This document shows, one piece after another, positions 1-15,300 of a DNA stretch of 64,000 nucleotides. Positions within the stretch are counted from its first letter, which is position 1. The number at the start of each line of letters is the position of its first letter. The position numbers were made by a program, and so were the translations under genes. Source of the DNA: Siphonodentalium dalli. Lineage: Eukaryota > Mollusca > Scaphopoda > Gadilida > Siphonodentaliidae. Below the pieces are notes generated by a model. The model was not told the DNA's origin and did no database searches. It saw only the letters and a program-made list of their open reading frames with translations. The DNA lies in assembly GCA_032622095.1 (NCBI GenBank), contig CP136061.1, positions 266,485,551 through 266,549,550 on the forward strand. The letters run 5' to 3'.

Positions 1-626
1 TTTCTATACTAAATACTCATTGACGAGTAGTTATCTTATTAATCATATCTATACTAAATCTCATTGACGAGTGGTTATCTTATAAACTCTTTCTATACTA
101 AATACTCATTGACGAGTAGTTATCTTATAAAACCCTTTCTATACTAAATACTCATTGACGAGTAGTTATCTTATGAACCCTTTCTATACTAAATACTCAT
201 TGACGAGTAGTTATCTTATAAACCCTTTCTATACTAAATACTCATTGACGAGTAGTTATCTTATAAATCCCTTCTTTACTGAATACTCATTGATGACGAG
301 TTGTCTTATAAACCCTTTCTATACTTAATACTCATTGACGAGTAGTTACCTTATAAACCCTTTCTATACTAAATACTCATTGACGAGTAGTTATCTTATT
401 AATCATATCTATACTAAATCTCATTGACGAGTGGTTATCTTATAAACTCTTTCTATACTAAATACTCATTGACGAGTAGTTATCTTATAAAACCCTTTCT
501 ATACTAAATACTCATTGACGAGTAGTTATCTTATGAACCCTTTCTATACTAAATACTCATTGACGAGTAGTTATCTTATAAACCCTTTCTATACTAAATA
601 CTCATTGACGAGTAGTTATCTTATAA
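1..626 (+). repeat. 360-bp (8-monomer) higher-order duplication
   Basis: Bases 1-266 are repeated at 361-626 with no visible difference, including rare variants such as ATTAATCATATC and the 44-bp ACTAAATCTCATT monomer. The copies then diverge, which indicates duplication of an eight-monomer block. Confidence 0.85.
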
Positions 627-3600
627 ACCCTTTCTATACTAAATACTCATTGACGAGTAGTTATCTTATAAACCCTTTCTATACTAAATACTCATTGATG
701 AGTAGTTATCTTATAAACCCTTTATATACTAAATACTCATTGACGAGTAGTTATCTTATTAAACCTTTCTATACTAAATCATCAGTGACGAGTAGTTATC
801 TTATAAATCCTTTCTATCCTAAATACTCATTGACGAGTAGTTATCTTATAAACCCTTTCTATACTAAATACTCATTGACGAGTAGTTATCTTATAAACCC
901 TTTCTATACTAAATACTCATTGATGAGTAGTTATCTTATAAACCCTTTATATACTAAATACTCATTGACGAGTAGTTATCTTATTAAACCTTTCTATACT
1001 AAATCATCAGTGACGAGTAGTTATCTTATAAATCCTTTCTATCCTAAATACTCATTGACGAGTAGTTATCTTATAAACCCTTTCTATACTAAATACTCAT
1101 TGACGAGTAGTTATCTTATAAACCCTTTATATACTAAATACTCATTGACGAGTAGTTATCTTATTAAAACTTTCTATTACTAAATCATCAGTTACGAGTA
1201 GTTATCTTATAAACCCTTTCTATACTAAATACTCATTGACGAGTAGTTATCTTATGATCCCTTTCTATACTAAATACTCATTGACGAGTAGTTATCTTAT
1301 GAACCATTTCTATACTAAATACTCATTGACGAGTAGTTATCTTATAAACCCTTTCTATACTAAATACTCATTGACGAGTAGTTAACTTATAAACCCTTTC
1401 TATACTAAATACTCATTGACGAGTAGTTATCTTATTAACCATATCTATACTAAATTCTCATTGACGAGTTGTTATCTTATTAAACCCTTTCTTTACTGAA
1501 TACTCATTGACAAGTAGTTATCTTATAAACCCTTTCTATACTAAATACTCATTGACGAGTAGTTATCTTATAAACCCTTTCTATGCTACTCATTGACGAG
1601 TAGTTATCTTATAAACCCTTTCTATACTACTCATTGACGAGTAGTTATCTTATTAAAACTTTCTATACTAAATCATCAGTTACGAGTAGTTATCTTATAA
1701 ACCCTTTCTATACTAAATACTCATTGACGAGTAGTTATCTTATGATCCCTTTCTATACTAAATACTCATTGACGAGTGGTTACCTTATTAACCCTTTCTA
1801 TACTAAATACTCATTGAAGTTGTAGTTTTCTTATAAACCCTTTATATACTAAATAAGTATTGACGAGTAGTTATCTTATAAACCCTTTCTATACTAAATA
1901 CTCATTGACGAGTAGTTATCTTATTAAACCATATCTATACTAAATACTCATTGACGAGTAGTTATCTTATGAACCCTTTCTATACTAAATACTCATTGAC
2001 TAGTAGTTATCTTATAAACCCTTTCTATACTAAATACTCATTGGTGAGTAGTCATCTTATAAACCCTTTCTATACTAAATACTCATTGGTGAGTAGTTAT
2101 CTTATAAACCCTTTCTATACTAAATACTCATTGATGAGTAGTTATCTTATAAACCCTTTCTATAGTAAATACTCATTGATGAGTAGTTATCTTATAAACC
2201 CTTTATATACTACATTGACGAGTAGTTATCTTATTAAACCTTTCTATACTAAATCATCAGTGACGAGTAGTTATCTTATAAATCCTTTCTATCCTAAATA
2301 CTCATTGACGAGTAGTTATCTTATAAACCCTTTCTATATTAAATTCTCATTGACGAGTAGTTATCTTATTAACCCATTCTATACTAAATACTCATTGACG
2401 AGTAGTTATCTTATAAACCCTTTCTATACTAAATACTCATTGACGAGTGGTTACCTTATTAACCCTTTCTATACTAAATACTCATTGACGAGTAGTTATC
2501 TTATTAACCCTTTCCATACTAAATACTCATTGACGAGTAGTTATCTTATTAACCCTTTCTATACTAAATACTCATTGACGAGTAGTTATCTTATAAACCC
2601 TTTCTATACTAAATACTCATTGACGAGTAGTTATCTTATAAACCCTTTCTATACTAAATACTCATTGACGAGTAGTTATCTTATTAACCCATTCTATACT
2701 AAATACTCATTGACGAGTAGTTATCTTATAAACCCTTTCTATACTAAATACTCATTGACGAGTGGTTACCTTATTAACCCTTTCTATACTAAATACTCAT
2801 TGACGAGTAGTTATCTTATTAACCCTTTCTATACTAAATACTCATTGACGAGTAGTTATCTTATTAACCCTTTCTATACTAAATACTCATTGACGAGTAG
2901 TTATCTTATAAACCCTTTCTATACTAAATACTCATTGACGAGTAGCTATCTTATAAACCATGTCTATACTAAATACTCGTTGACGAGTAGCTATCTAATA
3001 AACCCTTTCTATACTAAATTCTCATTGACGAGTAGTTATCTAGTAAACCCTTTCTATACTAAATACTCATTGATGAGTAGTTATCTTATAAACCCTTTAT
3101 ATACTAAATACTCATTGACGAGTAGTTATCTTATTAAACATTTCTATACTAAATCATCAGTGACGAGTAGTTATCTTATAAATCCTTTCTATCCTAAATA
3201 CTCATTGACGAGTAGTTATCTTATAAACCCTTTCTATACTAAAGACTCATTGACGAGTAGTTATCTTATAAACCCTTTATATACTAAATACTCATTGACG
3301 AGTAGTTATCTTATTAAAACTTTCTATACTAAATCATCAGTTACGAGTAGTTATCTTATAAACCCTTTCTATACTAAATACTCATTGACGAGTAGTTATC
3401 TTATGATCCCTTTCTATACTAAATACTCATTGACGAGAAGTTATCTTATGAACCCTTTCTATACTAAATACTCATTGACGAGTAGTTATCTTATAAACCC
3501 TTTCTATACTAAATACTCATTGACGAGTAGTTATCTTATAAACCCTTTCAATACTAAATACTCATTGACGAGTAGTTATCTTATTAACCATATCTATACT

Positions 3601-5663
3601 AAATACTCATTGACGAGTTGTTATCTTATTAAACCCTTTCTTTACTGAATACTCATTGACGAGTAGTTATCTTATAAACCCTTTCTATACTAAATACTCA
3701 TTGACGAGTAGTTATCTTATAAACCCTTTCTATACTACTCATTGACGAGTAGTTATCTTATTAAAACTTTCTATACTAAATCATCAGTTACGAGTAGTTA
3801 TCTTATAAACCCTTTCTATACTAAATACTCATTGACGAGTAGTTATCTTATGATCCCTTTCTATACTAAATACTCATTGACGAGTGGTTACCTTATTAAC
3901 CCTTTCTATACTAAATACTCATTGAAGTGTAGTTTTCTTATAAACCCTTTATATACTAAATAAGTATTGACGAGTAGTTATCTTATAAACCCTTTCTATA
4001 ATAAATACTCATTGACGAGTAGTTATTTTATAAATCCTTTCTATCCTAAATACTCATTGACGAGTAGTTATCTTATAAACCCTTTCTATATTAAATACTC
4101 ATTGACGAGTAGTTATCTTATTAACCCTTTCTACATTAAATACTCATTGACGAGTAGTTATCTTATTAACCCATTCTATACTAAATACTCATTGACGAGT
4201 TGTTATCTTATTAAACCCTTTCTTTACTGAATACTCATTGACGAGTAGTTATCTTAAAACCCTTTCTATACTAAATACTCATTGACGAGTAGTTATCTTA
4301 TAAACCCTTTCTATACTACTCATTGACGAGTAGTTATCTTATTAAAACTTTCTATACTAAATCATCAGTTACGAGTAGTTATCTTATAAACCCTTTCTAT
4401 ACTAAATACTCATTGACGAGTAGTTATCTTATGATCCCTTTCTATACTAAATACTCATTGACGAGTAGTTATCTTATTAACCATATCTATACTAAATACT
4501 CATTGACGAGTTGTTATCTAATAAACCCTGTCTATACTAAATACTCATTGACGAGTAGTTATCTTATAAACCCTTTCTATAATAAATACTCATTGACGAG
4601 TAGTTATCTTATAAATCCTTTCTATCCTAAATACTCATTGACGAGTAGTTATCTTATAAACCCTTTCTTTATTAAATACTCATTGACGAGTAGTTATCTT
4701 ATTAACCCTTTCTACATTAAATACTCATTGACGAGTAGTTATCTTATTAACCCATTCTATACTAAATACTCATTGACGAGTAGTTATCTTATTAACCCAT
4801 TCTATACTAAATACTCATTGACGAGTAGTTATCTTATAAACCCTTTCTATATTAAATACTCATTGACGAGTAGTTATCTTATTAACCCATTCTATACTAA
4901 ATACTCATTGACGAGTAGTTATCTTATAAACCCTTTCTATACTAAATACTCATTGACGAGTGGTTACATTATTAACCCTTTCTATACTAAATACTCACTG
5001 ACGAGTAGTTATCTTATTAACCCTTTCTATACTAAATACTCATTGACGAGTAGTTATCTTATTAACCCTTTCTATACAAAATACTCATTGACGAGTAGTT
5101 ATCTTATAAACCCTTTCTATACTAAATACTCATTGACGAGTAGTTATCTTATAAACCCTTTCTATACTAAATACTCATTGACGAGTAGTTATCTAATTAA
5201 CCCATTCTATACTAAATACTCATTGACGAGTAGTTATCTTATAAACCCTTTCTATACTAAATACTCATTGACGAGTGGTTACCTTATTAACCCTTTCTAT
5301 ACTAAATACTCATTGACGAGTAGTTATCTTATAAACCCTTTCTATACTACTCATTGGCGAGTAGTTATCTTATAAACCCTTTCGATACTACTCATTGACG
5401 AGTAGTTATCTTATAAACCCCTTCTATACTAAATACTCATTGACGAGTAGTTATCTTATAAGCCCTTTCTATACTAAATACTCATTGAAGAGTAGTTATC
5501 TTATAAACCCCTTCTTTACTGAATACTCATTGATGACGAGTTGTCTTATAAACCCTTTCTATACTTAATATTCATTGACGAGTAGTTACCTTATAAACTC
5601 TTTCTATACTAAATACTCATTGACGAGTAGTTATCTTATTAATCATATCTATACTAAATCTCA

Positions 5664-8600
5664 TTGACGAGTGGTTATCTTATAAACTCTTTCTATACTA
5701 AATACTCATTGACGAGTAGTTATCTTATAAACCCTTTCTATACTAAATACTCATTGACGAGTAGTTATCTTATTAACCCTTTCTATGCTAAATACTCATT
5801 GACGAGTAGTTACCTTATAAACCCTTTCTATACTAAATACTCATTGACGAGTAGTTATCTTATAAACCCTTTCTATACAAAATACTCATTGACGAGTAGT
5901 TATCTTATTAACCCTTTCTATACAAAATACTCATTGACGAGTAGTTATCTTATTAACCCTTTATATACTAAATACTCATTGACGAGTAGCTATCTAATAA
6001 ACCCTTTATATACTAAATACTCATTGACGAGTAGTGACCTTATTAACCCTTTCTATACTAAATACTCATTGACGAGTAGTTATCTTATTAACCCTTTCTA
6101 TACTAAATACTCATTGACGAGTAGTTATCTTATTAACCCTTTCTATACTAAATACTCATTGACGAGTAGTTATCTTATAAACCCTTTCTTTACTAAATAC
6201 TCATTGACGAGTAGTTATCTTATAAACCCTTTCTATACAAAATACTCATTGACGAGTAGTTATCTTATTAACCCTTTCTATACAAAATACTCATTGACGA
6301 GTAGTTATCTTATTAACCCTTTCTATACTAAATACTCATTGACGAGTAGTTATCTTATAAATCCTTTCTATCCTAAATACTCATTGACGAGTAGTTATCT
6401 TATAAACCCTTTCTATACTAAATACTCATTGACGAGTAGTTATCTTATAAATCCTTTCTATACTAAATACTCATTGACGAGTAGTTATCTTATTAACCCA
6501 TTCTATACTAAATACTCATTGACGAGTAGTTATCTTATAAATCCTTTCTATCCTAAATACTCATTGACGAGTAGTTATCTTATAAACCCTTTCTATATTA
6601 AATACTCATTGACGAGTAGTTATCGTATTAACCCATTCTATACTAAATACTCATTGACGAGTAGTTATCTTATAAACCCTTTCTATACTAAATACTCATT
6701 GACGAGTGGTTACCTTATTAACCCTTTCTATACTAAATACTCATTGACGAGTAGTTATCTTATTAACCCTTTCTATACTAAATACTCATTGACGAGTAGT
6801 TATCTTATTAACCCTTTCTATACTAAATACTCATTGACGAGTAGTTATCTTATAAACCCTTTCTATACTAAATACTCATTGACGAGTAGTTATCTTATAA
6901 ACCCTTTCTATACTAAATACTCATTGACGAGTAGTTACTTTATTAACCCATTCTATACTAAATACTCATTGACGAGTAGTTATCTTATAAACCCTTTCTA
7001 TACTAAATACTCATTGACGTGTGGTTACCTTATTAACCCTTTCTATACTAAATACTCATTGACGAGTAGTTATCTTATTAACCCTTTCTATACTAAATAC
7101 TCATTGACGAGTAGTTATCTTATTAACCCTTTCTATACTATATACTCATTGACGAGTAGTTATCTTATAAACCCTTTCTATACTAAATACTCATTGACGA
7201 GTAGTTATCTTATAAACCCTTTCTATACAAAATACTCATTGACGAGTAGTTATCTTATTAACCCTTTCTATACAAAATACTCATTGACGAGTAGTTATCT
7301 TATTAACCCTTTATATACTAAATACTCATTGACGAGTAGCTATCTAATAAACCCTTTATATACTAAATACTCATTGACGAGTAGTGACCTTATTAACCCT
7401 TTCTATACTAAATACTCATTGACGAGTAGTTATCTTATAAACCCTTTCTTTACTAAATACTCATTGACGAGTAGTTATCTTATAAACCCTTTCTATACAA
7501 AATACTCATTGACGAGTAGTTATCTTATTAACCCTTTCTATACAAAATACTCATTGACGAGTAGTTATCTTATTAACCCTTTCTATACTAAATACTCATT
7601 GACAAGTAGTTATCTTATAAATCCTTTCTATCCTAAATACTCATTGACGAGTAGTTATCTTATAAACCCTTTCTATACTAAATACTCATTGACGAGTAGT
7701 TATCTTATTAACCCTTTCTATACTAAATCTCATTGACGAGTGGTTATCTTATAAACTCTTTCTATACTAAATACTCATTGACGAGTAGTTATCTTATAAA
7801 CCCTTTCTATACTAAATACTCATTGACGAGTAGTTATCTTATTAACCCTTTCTATACTAAATACTCATTGACGAGTAGTTACCTTATAAACCCTTTCTAT
7901 ACTAAATACTCATTGACGAGTAGTTATCTTATAAACCCTTTCTATACAAAATACTCATTGACAAGTAGTTATCTTATTAACCCTTTCTATACAAAATACT
8001 CATTGACGAGTAGTTATCTTATTAACCCTTTATATACTAAATACTCATTGACGAGTAGCTATCTAATAAACCCTTTATATACTAAATACTCATTGACGAG
8101 TAGTGCCTTATTAACCCTTTCTATACTAAATACTCATTGACGAGTAGTTATCTTATAAACCCTTTCTTTACTAAATACTCATTGACGAGTAGTTATCTTA
8201 TAAACCCTTTCTATACAAAATACTCATTGACGAGTAGTTATCTTATTAACCCTTTCTATACAAAATACTCATTGACGAGTAGTTATCTTATTAACCCTTT
8301 CTATACTAAATACTCATTGACGAGTAGTTATCTTATAATTCCTTTCTATCCTAAATACTCATTGACGAGTAGTTATCTTATAAACCCTTTCTATACTAAA
8401 TACTCATTGACGAGTAGTTATCTTATAAATCCTTTCTATACTAAATACTCATTGACGAGTAGTTATCTTATTAACCCATTCTATACTAAATACTCATTGA
8501 CGAGTAGTTATCTTATAAATCCTTTCTATCCTAAATACTCATTGACGAGTAGTTATCTTATAAACCCTTTCTATATTAAATACTCATTGACGAGTAGTTA

Positions 8601-9165
8601 TCTTATTAACCCATTCTATACTAAATACTCATTGACGAGTAGTTATCTTATAAACCCTTTCTATACTAAATACTCATTGACGAGTGGTTACCTTATTAAC
8701 CCTTTCTATACTAAATACTCATTGACGAGTAGTTATCTTATTAACCCTTTCTATACTAAATACTCATTGACGAGTAGTTATCTTATTAACCCTTTCTATA
8801 CTAAATACTCATTGACGAGTAGTTATCTTATAAACCCTTTCTATACTAAATACTCATTGACGAGTAGTTATCTTATAAACCCTTTCTATACTAAATACTC
8901 ATTGACGAGTAGTTACCTTATTAACCCATTCTATACTAAATACTCATTGACGAGTAGTTATCTTATAAACCCTTTCTATACTAAATACTCATTGACGTGT
9001 GGTTACCTTATTAATCCTTTCTATACTAAATACTCATTGACGAGTAGTTATCTTATTAACCCTTTCTATACTAAATACTCATTGACGAGTAGTTATCTTA
9101 TTAACCCTTTCTATACTATATACTCATTGACGAGTAGTTATCTTATAAACCCTTTCTATACTTAA
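5664..9165 (+). repeat. About 2.07-kb higher-order duplication within the satellite
   Basis: The block starting at 5,664 with the rare GTGGTTATCTTATAAACTC variant is repeated from 7,733, an offset of 2,069 bp (46 monomers minus one base). Marker variants recur in order, for example GACGTGTGGTTACC at about 7,018 and 8,998. Shorter offsets of 1,350 bp (30 monomers) and 720 bp (16 monomers) link the GTAGTGACC variants at 6,032 and 7,382 to the degraded copy at 8,102. Confidence 0.8.
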
Positions 9166-12100
9166 TACTCATTGACGAGTAGTTATCTTAATAACCCTTT
9201 CTATACTAAATACTAACTAACGAGTAGTTACCTTATAAACTCTTTCTATACTTAATACTCATTGACGAGTAGTTATCTTATGAACCCTTTCTTTACTGAA
9301 TACTCATTGACGAGTAGTTATCTTATAAACCCTTTCTATACTAAATACTCATTGACGAGTAGTTATCTTATTAAACCCTTTCTTTACTGAATACTCATTG
9401 ACGAGTAGTTATCTTATAAACCCTTTCTATACTAAATACTCATAGACGAGTAGTTATCTTATAAACCCTTTCTATACTACTCATTGACGAGTAGTTATCT
9501 TATAAACCCTTTCTATACTACTCATTGACGAGTAGTTTTCTTATAAACCCTTTCTATACTACTCATTGACGAGTAGTTATCTTATAAACCCCTTCTATAC
9601 TAAATACTCATTGACGAGTAGTTATCTTATAAACCCTTTCTATACTAAATACTCATTGACGAGTAGTTATCTTATAAACCCCTTCTTTACTGAATACTCA
9701 TTGATGACGAGTTGTCTTATAAACCCTTTCTATACTAAATCATCAGTTACGATTAGTTATCTTATAAACTCTTTCTATACTAAATACTCATTGACGAGTA
9801 GTTATCTTATTAAAACCCTTTCTATACCACCAAATACTCATTGACGAGTAGTTATCTTATGAACCCTTTCTATACTAAATACTCATTGACGAGTAGTTAT
9901 CTTATAAACCCTTTCTATACTAAATACTCATTGGTGAGTAGTCATCTTATAAACCCTTTATATACTAAATACTCATTGACGAGTAGTTATCTTATAAACC
10001 CTTTCTATACTAAATACTCATTGACGAGTAGTTATCTTATAAACCCCTTTCTATACTAAATACTCATTGACGAGTAGTTATCTTATGAACCCTTTCTATA
10101 CTAAATACTCATTGACGAGTAGTTATCTTATAAACCCTTTCTATACTAAATACTCATTGACGAGTAGTTATCTTATAAACCCTTTCTATACTAAATACTC
10201 ATTGACGAGTAGTTATCTTATAAAACCCTTTCTATACTAAATACTCATTGACGAGTAGTTATCTTATGAACCCTTTCTATACTAAATACTCATTGACGAG
10301 TAGTTATCTTATAAACCCTTTCTATACTAAATACTCATTGGTGAGTAGTCATCTTATAAACCCTTTATATACTAAATACTCATTGACGAGTAGTTATCTT
10401 ATAAACCCTTTCTATACTAAATACTCATTGACGAGTAGTTATCTTATAAACCCTTTCTATACTAAATACTCATTGACGAGTAGTTATCTTATAAAACCAT
10501 TTCTATACTAAATACTCATTGATGAGTAGTTATCTTATAAACCCTTTCTATACTAAATACTCATTGACGAGTAGTTATCTTATAAACCCTTTCTATACTC
10601 AATACTCATTGACGAGTAGTTATCTTATAAAACCCTTTCTATACTAAATACTCATTGACGAGTAGTTATCTTATGAACCCTTTCTATACTAAATACTCAT
10701 TGACGAGGAGTTATCTTATAAACCCTTTCTATAATAATTACTCATTGGTGAGTAGTCATCTTATAAACCCTTTATATACTAAATACTCATTGACGAGTAG
10801 TTATCTTATAAACCCTTTCTATACTAAATACTCATTGATGAGTAGTTATCTTATAAACCCTTTCTCTAGTAAATACTCATTGACGAGTAGTTATCTTATA
10901 AAACCCTTTCTATATTAAATACTCATTGACGAGTAGCTATCTTATAAACCCTCTCTATACTAAATACTCAATGACGAGTAGTTATCTTATGAACCCTTTC
11001 TATACTAAATACTCATTGACGAGTAGTTATCTTATAAACCATTTCTATACTAAATACTCATTGTCGAGTAGTTATCTTATAAACCCTTTCTATACTAAAT
11101 ACTCATTGACGAGTAGTTATCTTATAAACCCTTTCTATATTAAATACTCATTGACGAGTAGTTATCTTATAAAACCTCTCTATACTAAATACTCATTGAC
11201 GAGTAGTTATCTTATAAACCCTTTCTATACTAAATACTCATTGACGAGTAGTTATCTTATAAACCATTTCTATACTAAATACTCATTGTCGAGTAGTTAT
11301 CTTATAAACCCATTCTATACTAAATACTCATTGACGAGTAGTTATTTTATAAACCCTTTCTATACTAAATACTCATTGACGAGTAGTTATCTTATAAACC
11401 CTCTCTATACTAAATACTCATTGACGAGTAGTTATCTTATAAACCCTCTCTATACTAAATACTCATTGACGAGTAGTTATCTTATAAACCCTTTCTATAT
11501 TAAATACTCATTGACGAGTAGTTATCTTATAAACCCTTTCTATACTAAATACTCATTGACGAGTAGTTATCTTATAAAACCCTTTCTATATTAAATACTC
11601 ATTGACGAGTAGCTATCTTATAAACCCTCTCTATACTAAATACTCAATGACGAGTAGTTATCTTATGAACCCTTTCTATACTAAATTCTCATTGACGAGT
11701 AGTTATCTTATAAAACCCTTTCTATATTAAATACTCAATATCGAGTAGTTATCTTATAAACCCTTTCTATACTAAATACTCATTGACGAGTAGTTATATT
11801 ATAAATCCTTTCTATACTAAATACTCATTGACGAGTAGTTATCTTATAAACCCTTTCTATACTAAATACTCATTGACGAGTAGTTATCTTATAAACCCTT
11901 TCTATACTAAATACTCATTGACGAGTAGTTATCTTATAAACCCCTTCTATATTAAATACTCATTGACGAGTAGTTATCTTATAAACCCTTTCTATACTAA
12001 ATACTCATTGACGAGTAGTTATCTTATAAAACCCTTTCTATATTAAATACTCATTGACGAGTAGCTATCTTATAAACCCTCTCTATACTAAATACTCAAT

Positions 12101-12327
12101 GACGAGTAGTTATCTTATGAACCCTTTCTATACTAAATTCTCATTGACGAGTAGTTATCTTATAAAACCCTTTCTATATTAAATACTCAATGACGAGTAG
12201 TTATCTTATAAAACCCTTTCTATACTAAATACTCATTGACGAGTAGTTATCTTATAAAACCCTTTCTATACTAAATACTCATTGACGAGTAGTTATCTTA
12301 TAAAACCCTCTCTATACTAAATACTCA

Positions 12328-15300
12328 TTGACGAGTAGTTTTCTTATAAACCCTTTCTATACTAAATACTCAATTATGGGTGTTTATCTTATAAACCCTT
12401 TCTATACTAAATACTCATTGACGAGTAGTTATCTTATAAACCCTTTATATACTAAATACTCATTGATGAGTAGTTATCTTATGAACCCTTTCTATACTAA
12501 ATACTCATTGACGAGTAGTTATCTTATAAACCCTTTATATACTAAATACTCATTGATGAGTAGTTATCTTATTAAACCTTTCTATATTAAATACTCATTG
12601 ATGAGTAGTTATCTTATAAACCCTTTCTTTACTAAATACTCATTGATGAGTAGTTATCTTATAAACCCTTTCTATATTAAATACTCATTGACGAGTAGTT
12701 ATCTTATAAACCCTTTCTATACTAAATACTCATTGATGAGTAGTTATCTTATAAACCCTTTCTATGCCAAATACTCATTGACGAGTAGTTATCTTATAAA
12801 CCCTTTCTATACTAAATACTCATTGACGAGTAGTTATCTTATAAACCCTTTATATACTAAATACTCATTGACGAGTAGTTATCTTATTAAAACTTTCTAT
12901 ACTAAATCATCAGTTACGAGTAGTTATCTTATAAACCCTTTCTATACTAAATACTCATTGACGAGTAGTTATCTTATGATCCCTTTCTATACTAAATACT
13001 CATTGACGAGTAGTTATCTTATGAACCCTTTCTATACTAAATACTCATTGACGAGTAGTTATCTTATAAACCCTTTCTATACTAAATACTCATTGACGAG
13101 TAGTTATCTTATAAACCCTTTCTATACTAAATACTCATTGACGAGTAGTTATCTTATGAACCCTTTCTATACTAAATACTCATTGACGAGTAGTTATCTT
13201 ATAAACCCTTTCTATACTAAATCATCAGTTACGAGTAGTTATCTTATAAACCCTTTCTATACTAAATACTCATTGACGAGTAGTTATCTTATGATCCCTT
13301 TCTATACTAAATACTCATTGACGAGTAGTTATCTTATGAACCCTTTCTATACTAAATACTCATTGTCGAGTAGTTATCTTATAAACCCTTTCTATACTAA
13401 ATACTCATTGACGAGTAGTTATCTTATAAACCCTTTCTATACTAAATACTCATTGACGAGTAGTTATCTTATAAACCCTTTCTATATCAAATACTCATTG
13501 ACGAGTAGTTATCTTATGAACCCTTTCTATACTAAATACTCATTGACGAGTAGTTATCTTATAAACCCTTTCTATACTAAATACTCATTGACGAGTAGTT
13601 ATCTTATAAAACCCTTTCTATACTAAATACTCATTGACGAGTGGTTACCTTATGAACCCTTTCTATACTAAATACTCATTGACGAGTAGTTATCTTATAA
13701 ACCCTTTCTATACTAAATACTCATTGACGAGTAGTTATCTTATAAACCCTTTCTATATTAAATACTCATTGACGAGTAGCTATCTTATAAACCCTCTCTA
13801 TACTAAATACTCATTGACGAGTAGTTATCTTATAAACCCTTTCTATACTAAATACTCATTGACGAGTAGTTATCTTATAAAACCCTTTCTATACTAAATA
13901 CTCATTGACGAGTGGTTACCTTATGAACCCTTTCTATACTAAATACTCATTGACGAGTAGTTATCTTATAAACCCTTTCTATATTAAATTCTCATTGACG
14001 AGTAGTTATCTTATAAACCCTCTCTATACTAAATACTCAATGACGAGTAGTTATCTTATGAACCCTTTCTATACTAAATTCTCATTGACGAGTAGTTATC
14101 TTATAAACCCTTTCTATATTAAATTCTCATTGACGAGTAGTTATCTTATAAACCCTTTCTATACTAAATACTCATTGACGAGTAGTTATCTTATTAACCC
14201 TTTATATACTAAATACTCATTGACGAGTAGTTATCTTATAAACCCTTTCTATACTAAATACTCATTGACGAGTAGTTATCTTATTAACCCTTTATATACT
14301 ACTCATTGACGAGTAGTTATCTTATAAACCCTTTCTATATTAAATTCTCATTGACGAGTAGTTATCTTATTAACCCTTTCTATACTAAATACTCATTGAC
14401 GAGTAGTTATCCTATAAACCCTTTCTATACTAAATACTCATTGACGAGTAGTTATCTTATAAACCCTTTCTATACTAAATACTCATTGACGAGTAGTTAT
14501 CTTATAAACCATTTCTATACTAAATACTCATTGTCGAGTAGTTATCTTATAAACCCTTTCTATACTAAATACTCATTGACGAGTAGTTATCTTATAAACC
14601 CTTTCTATATTAAATACTCATTGACGAGTAGTTATCTTATAAACCCTCTCTATACTAAATACTCATTGACGAGTAGTTATCTTATAAACCCTTTCTATAC
14701 TAAATACTCATTGACGAGTAGTTATCTTATAAACCATTTCTATACTAAATACTCATTGTCGAGTAGTTATCTTATAAACCCATTCTATACTAAATACTCA
14801 TTGACGAGTAGTTATTTTATAAACCCTTTCTATACTAAATACTCATTGACGAGTAGTTATCTTATAAACCCTCTCTATACTAAATACTCATTGACGAGTA
14901 GTTATCTTATAAACCCTCTCTATACTAAATACTCATTGACGAGTAGTTATCTTATAAACCCTTTCTATATTAAATACTCATTGACGAGTAGTTATCTTAT
15001 AAACCCTTTCTATACTAAATACTCATTGACGAGTAGTTATCTTATAAAACCCTTTCTATATTAAATACTCATTGACGAGTAGCTATCTTATAAACCCTCT
15101 CTATACTAAATACTCAATGACGAGTAGTTATCTTATGAACCCTTTCTATACTAAATTCTCATTGACGAGTAGTTATCTTATAAAACCCTTTCTATATTAA
15201 ATACTCAATGACGAGTAGTTATCTTATAAACCCTTTCTATACTAAATACTCATTGACGAGTAGTTATATTATAAATCCTTTCTATACTAAATACTCATTG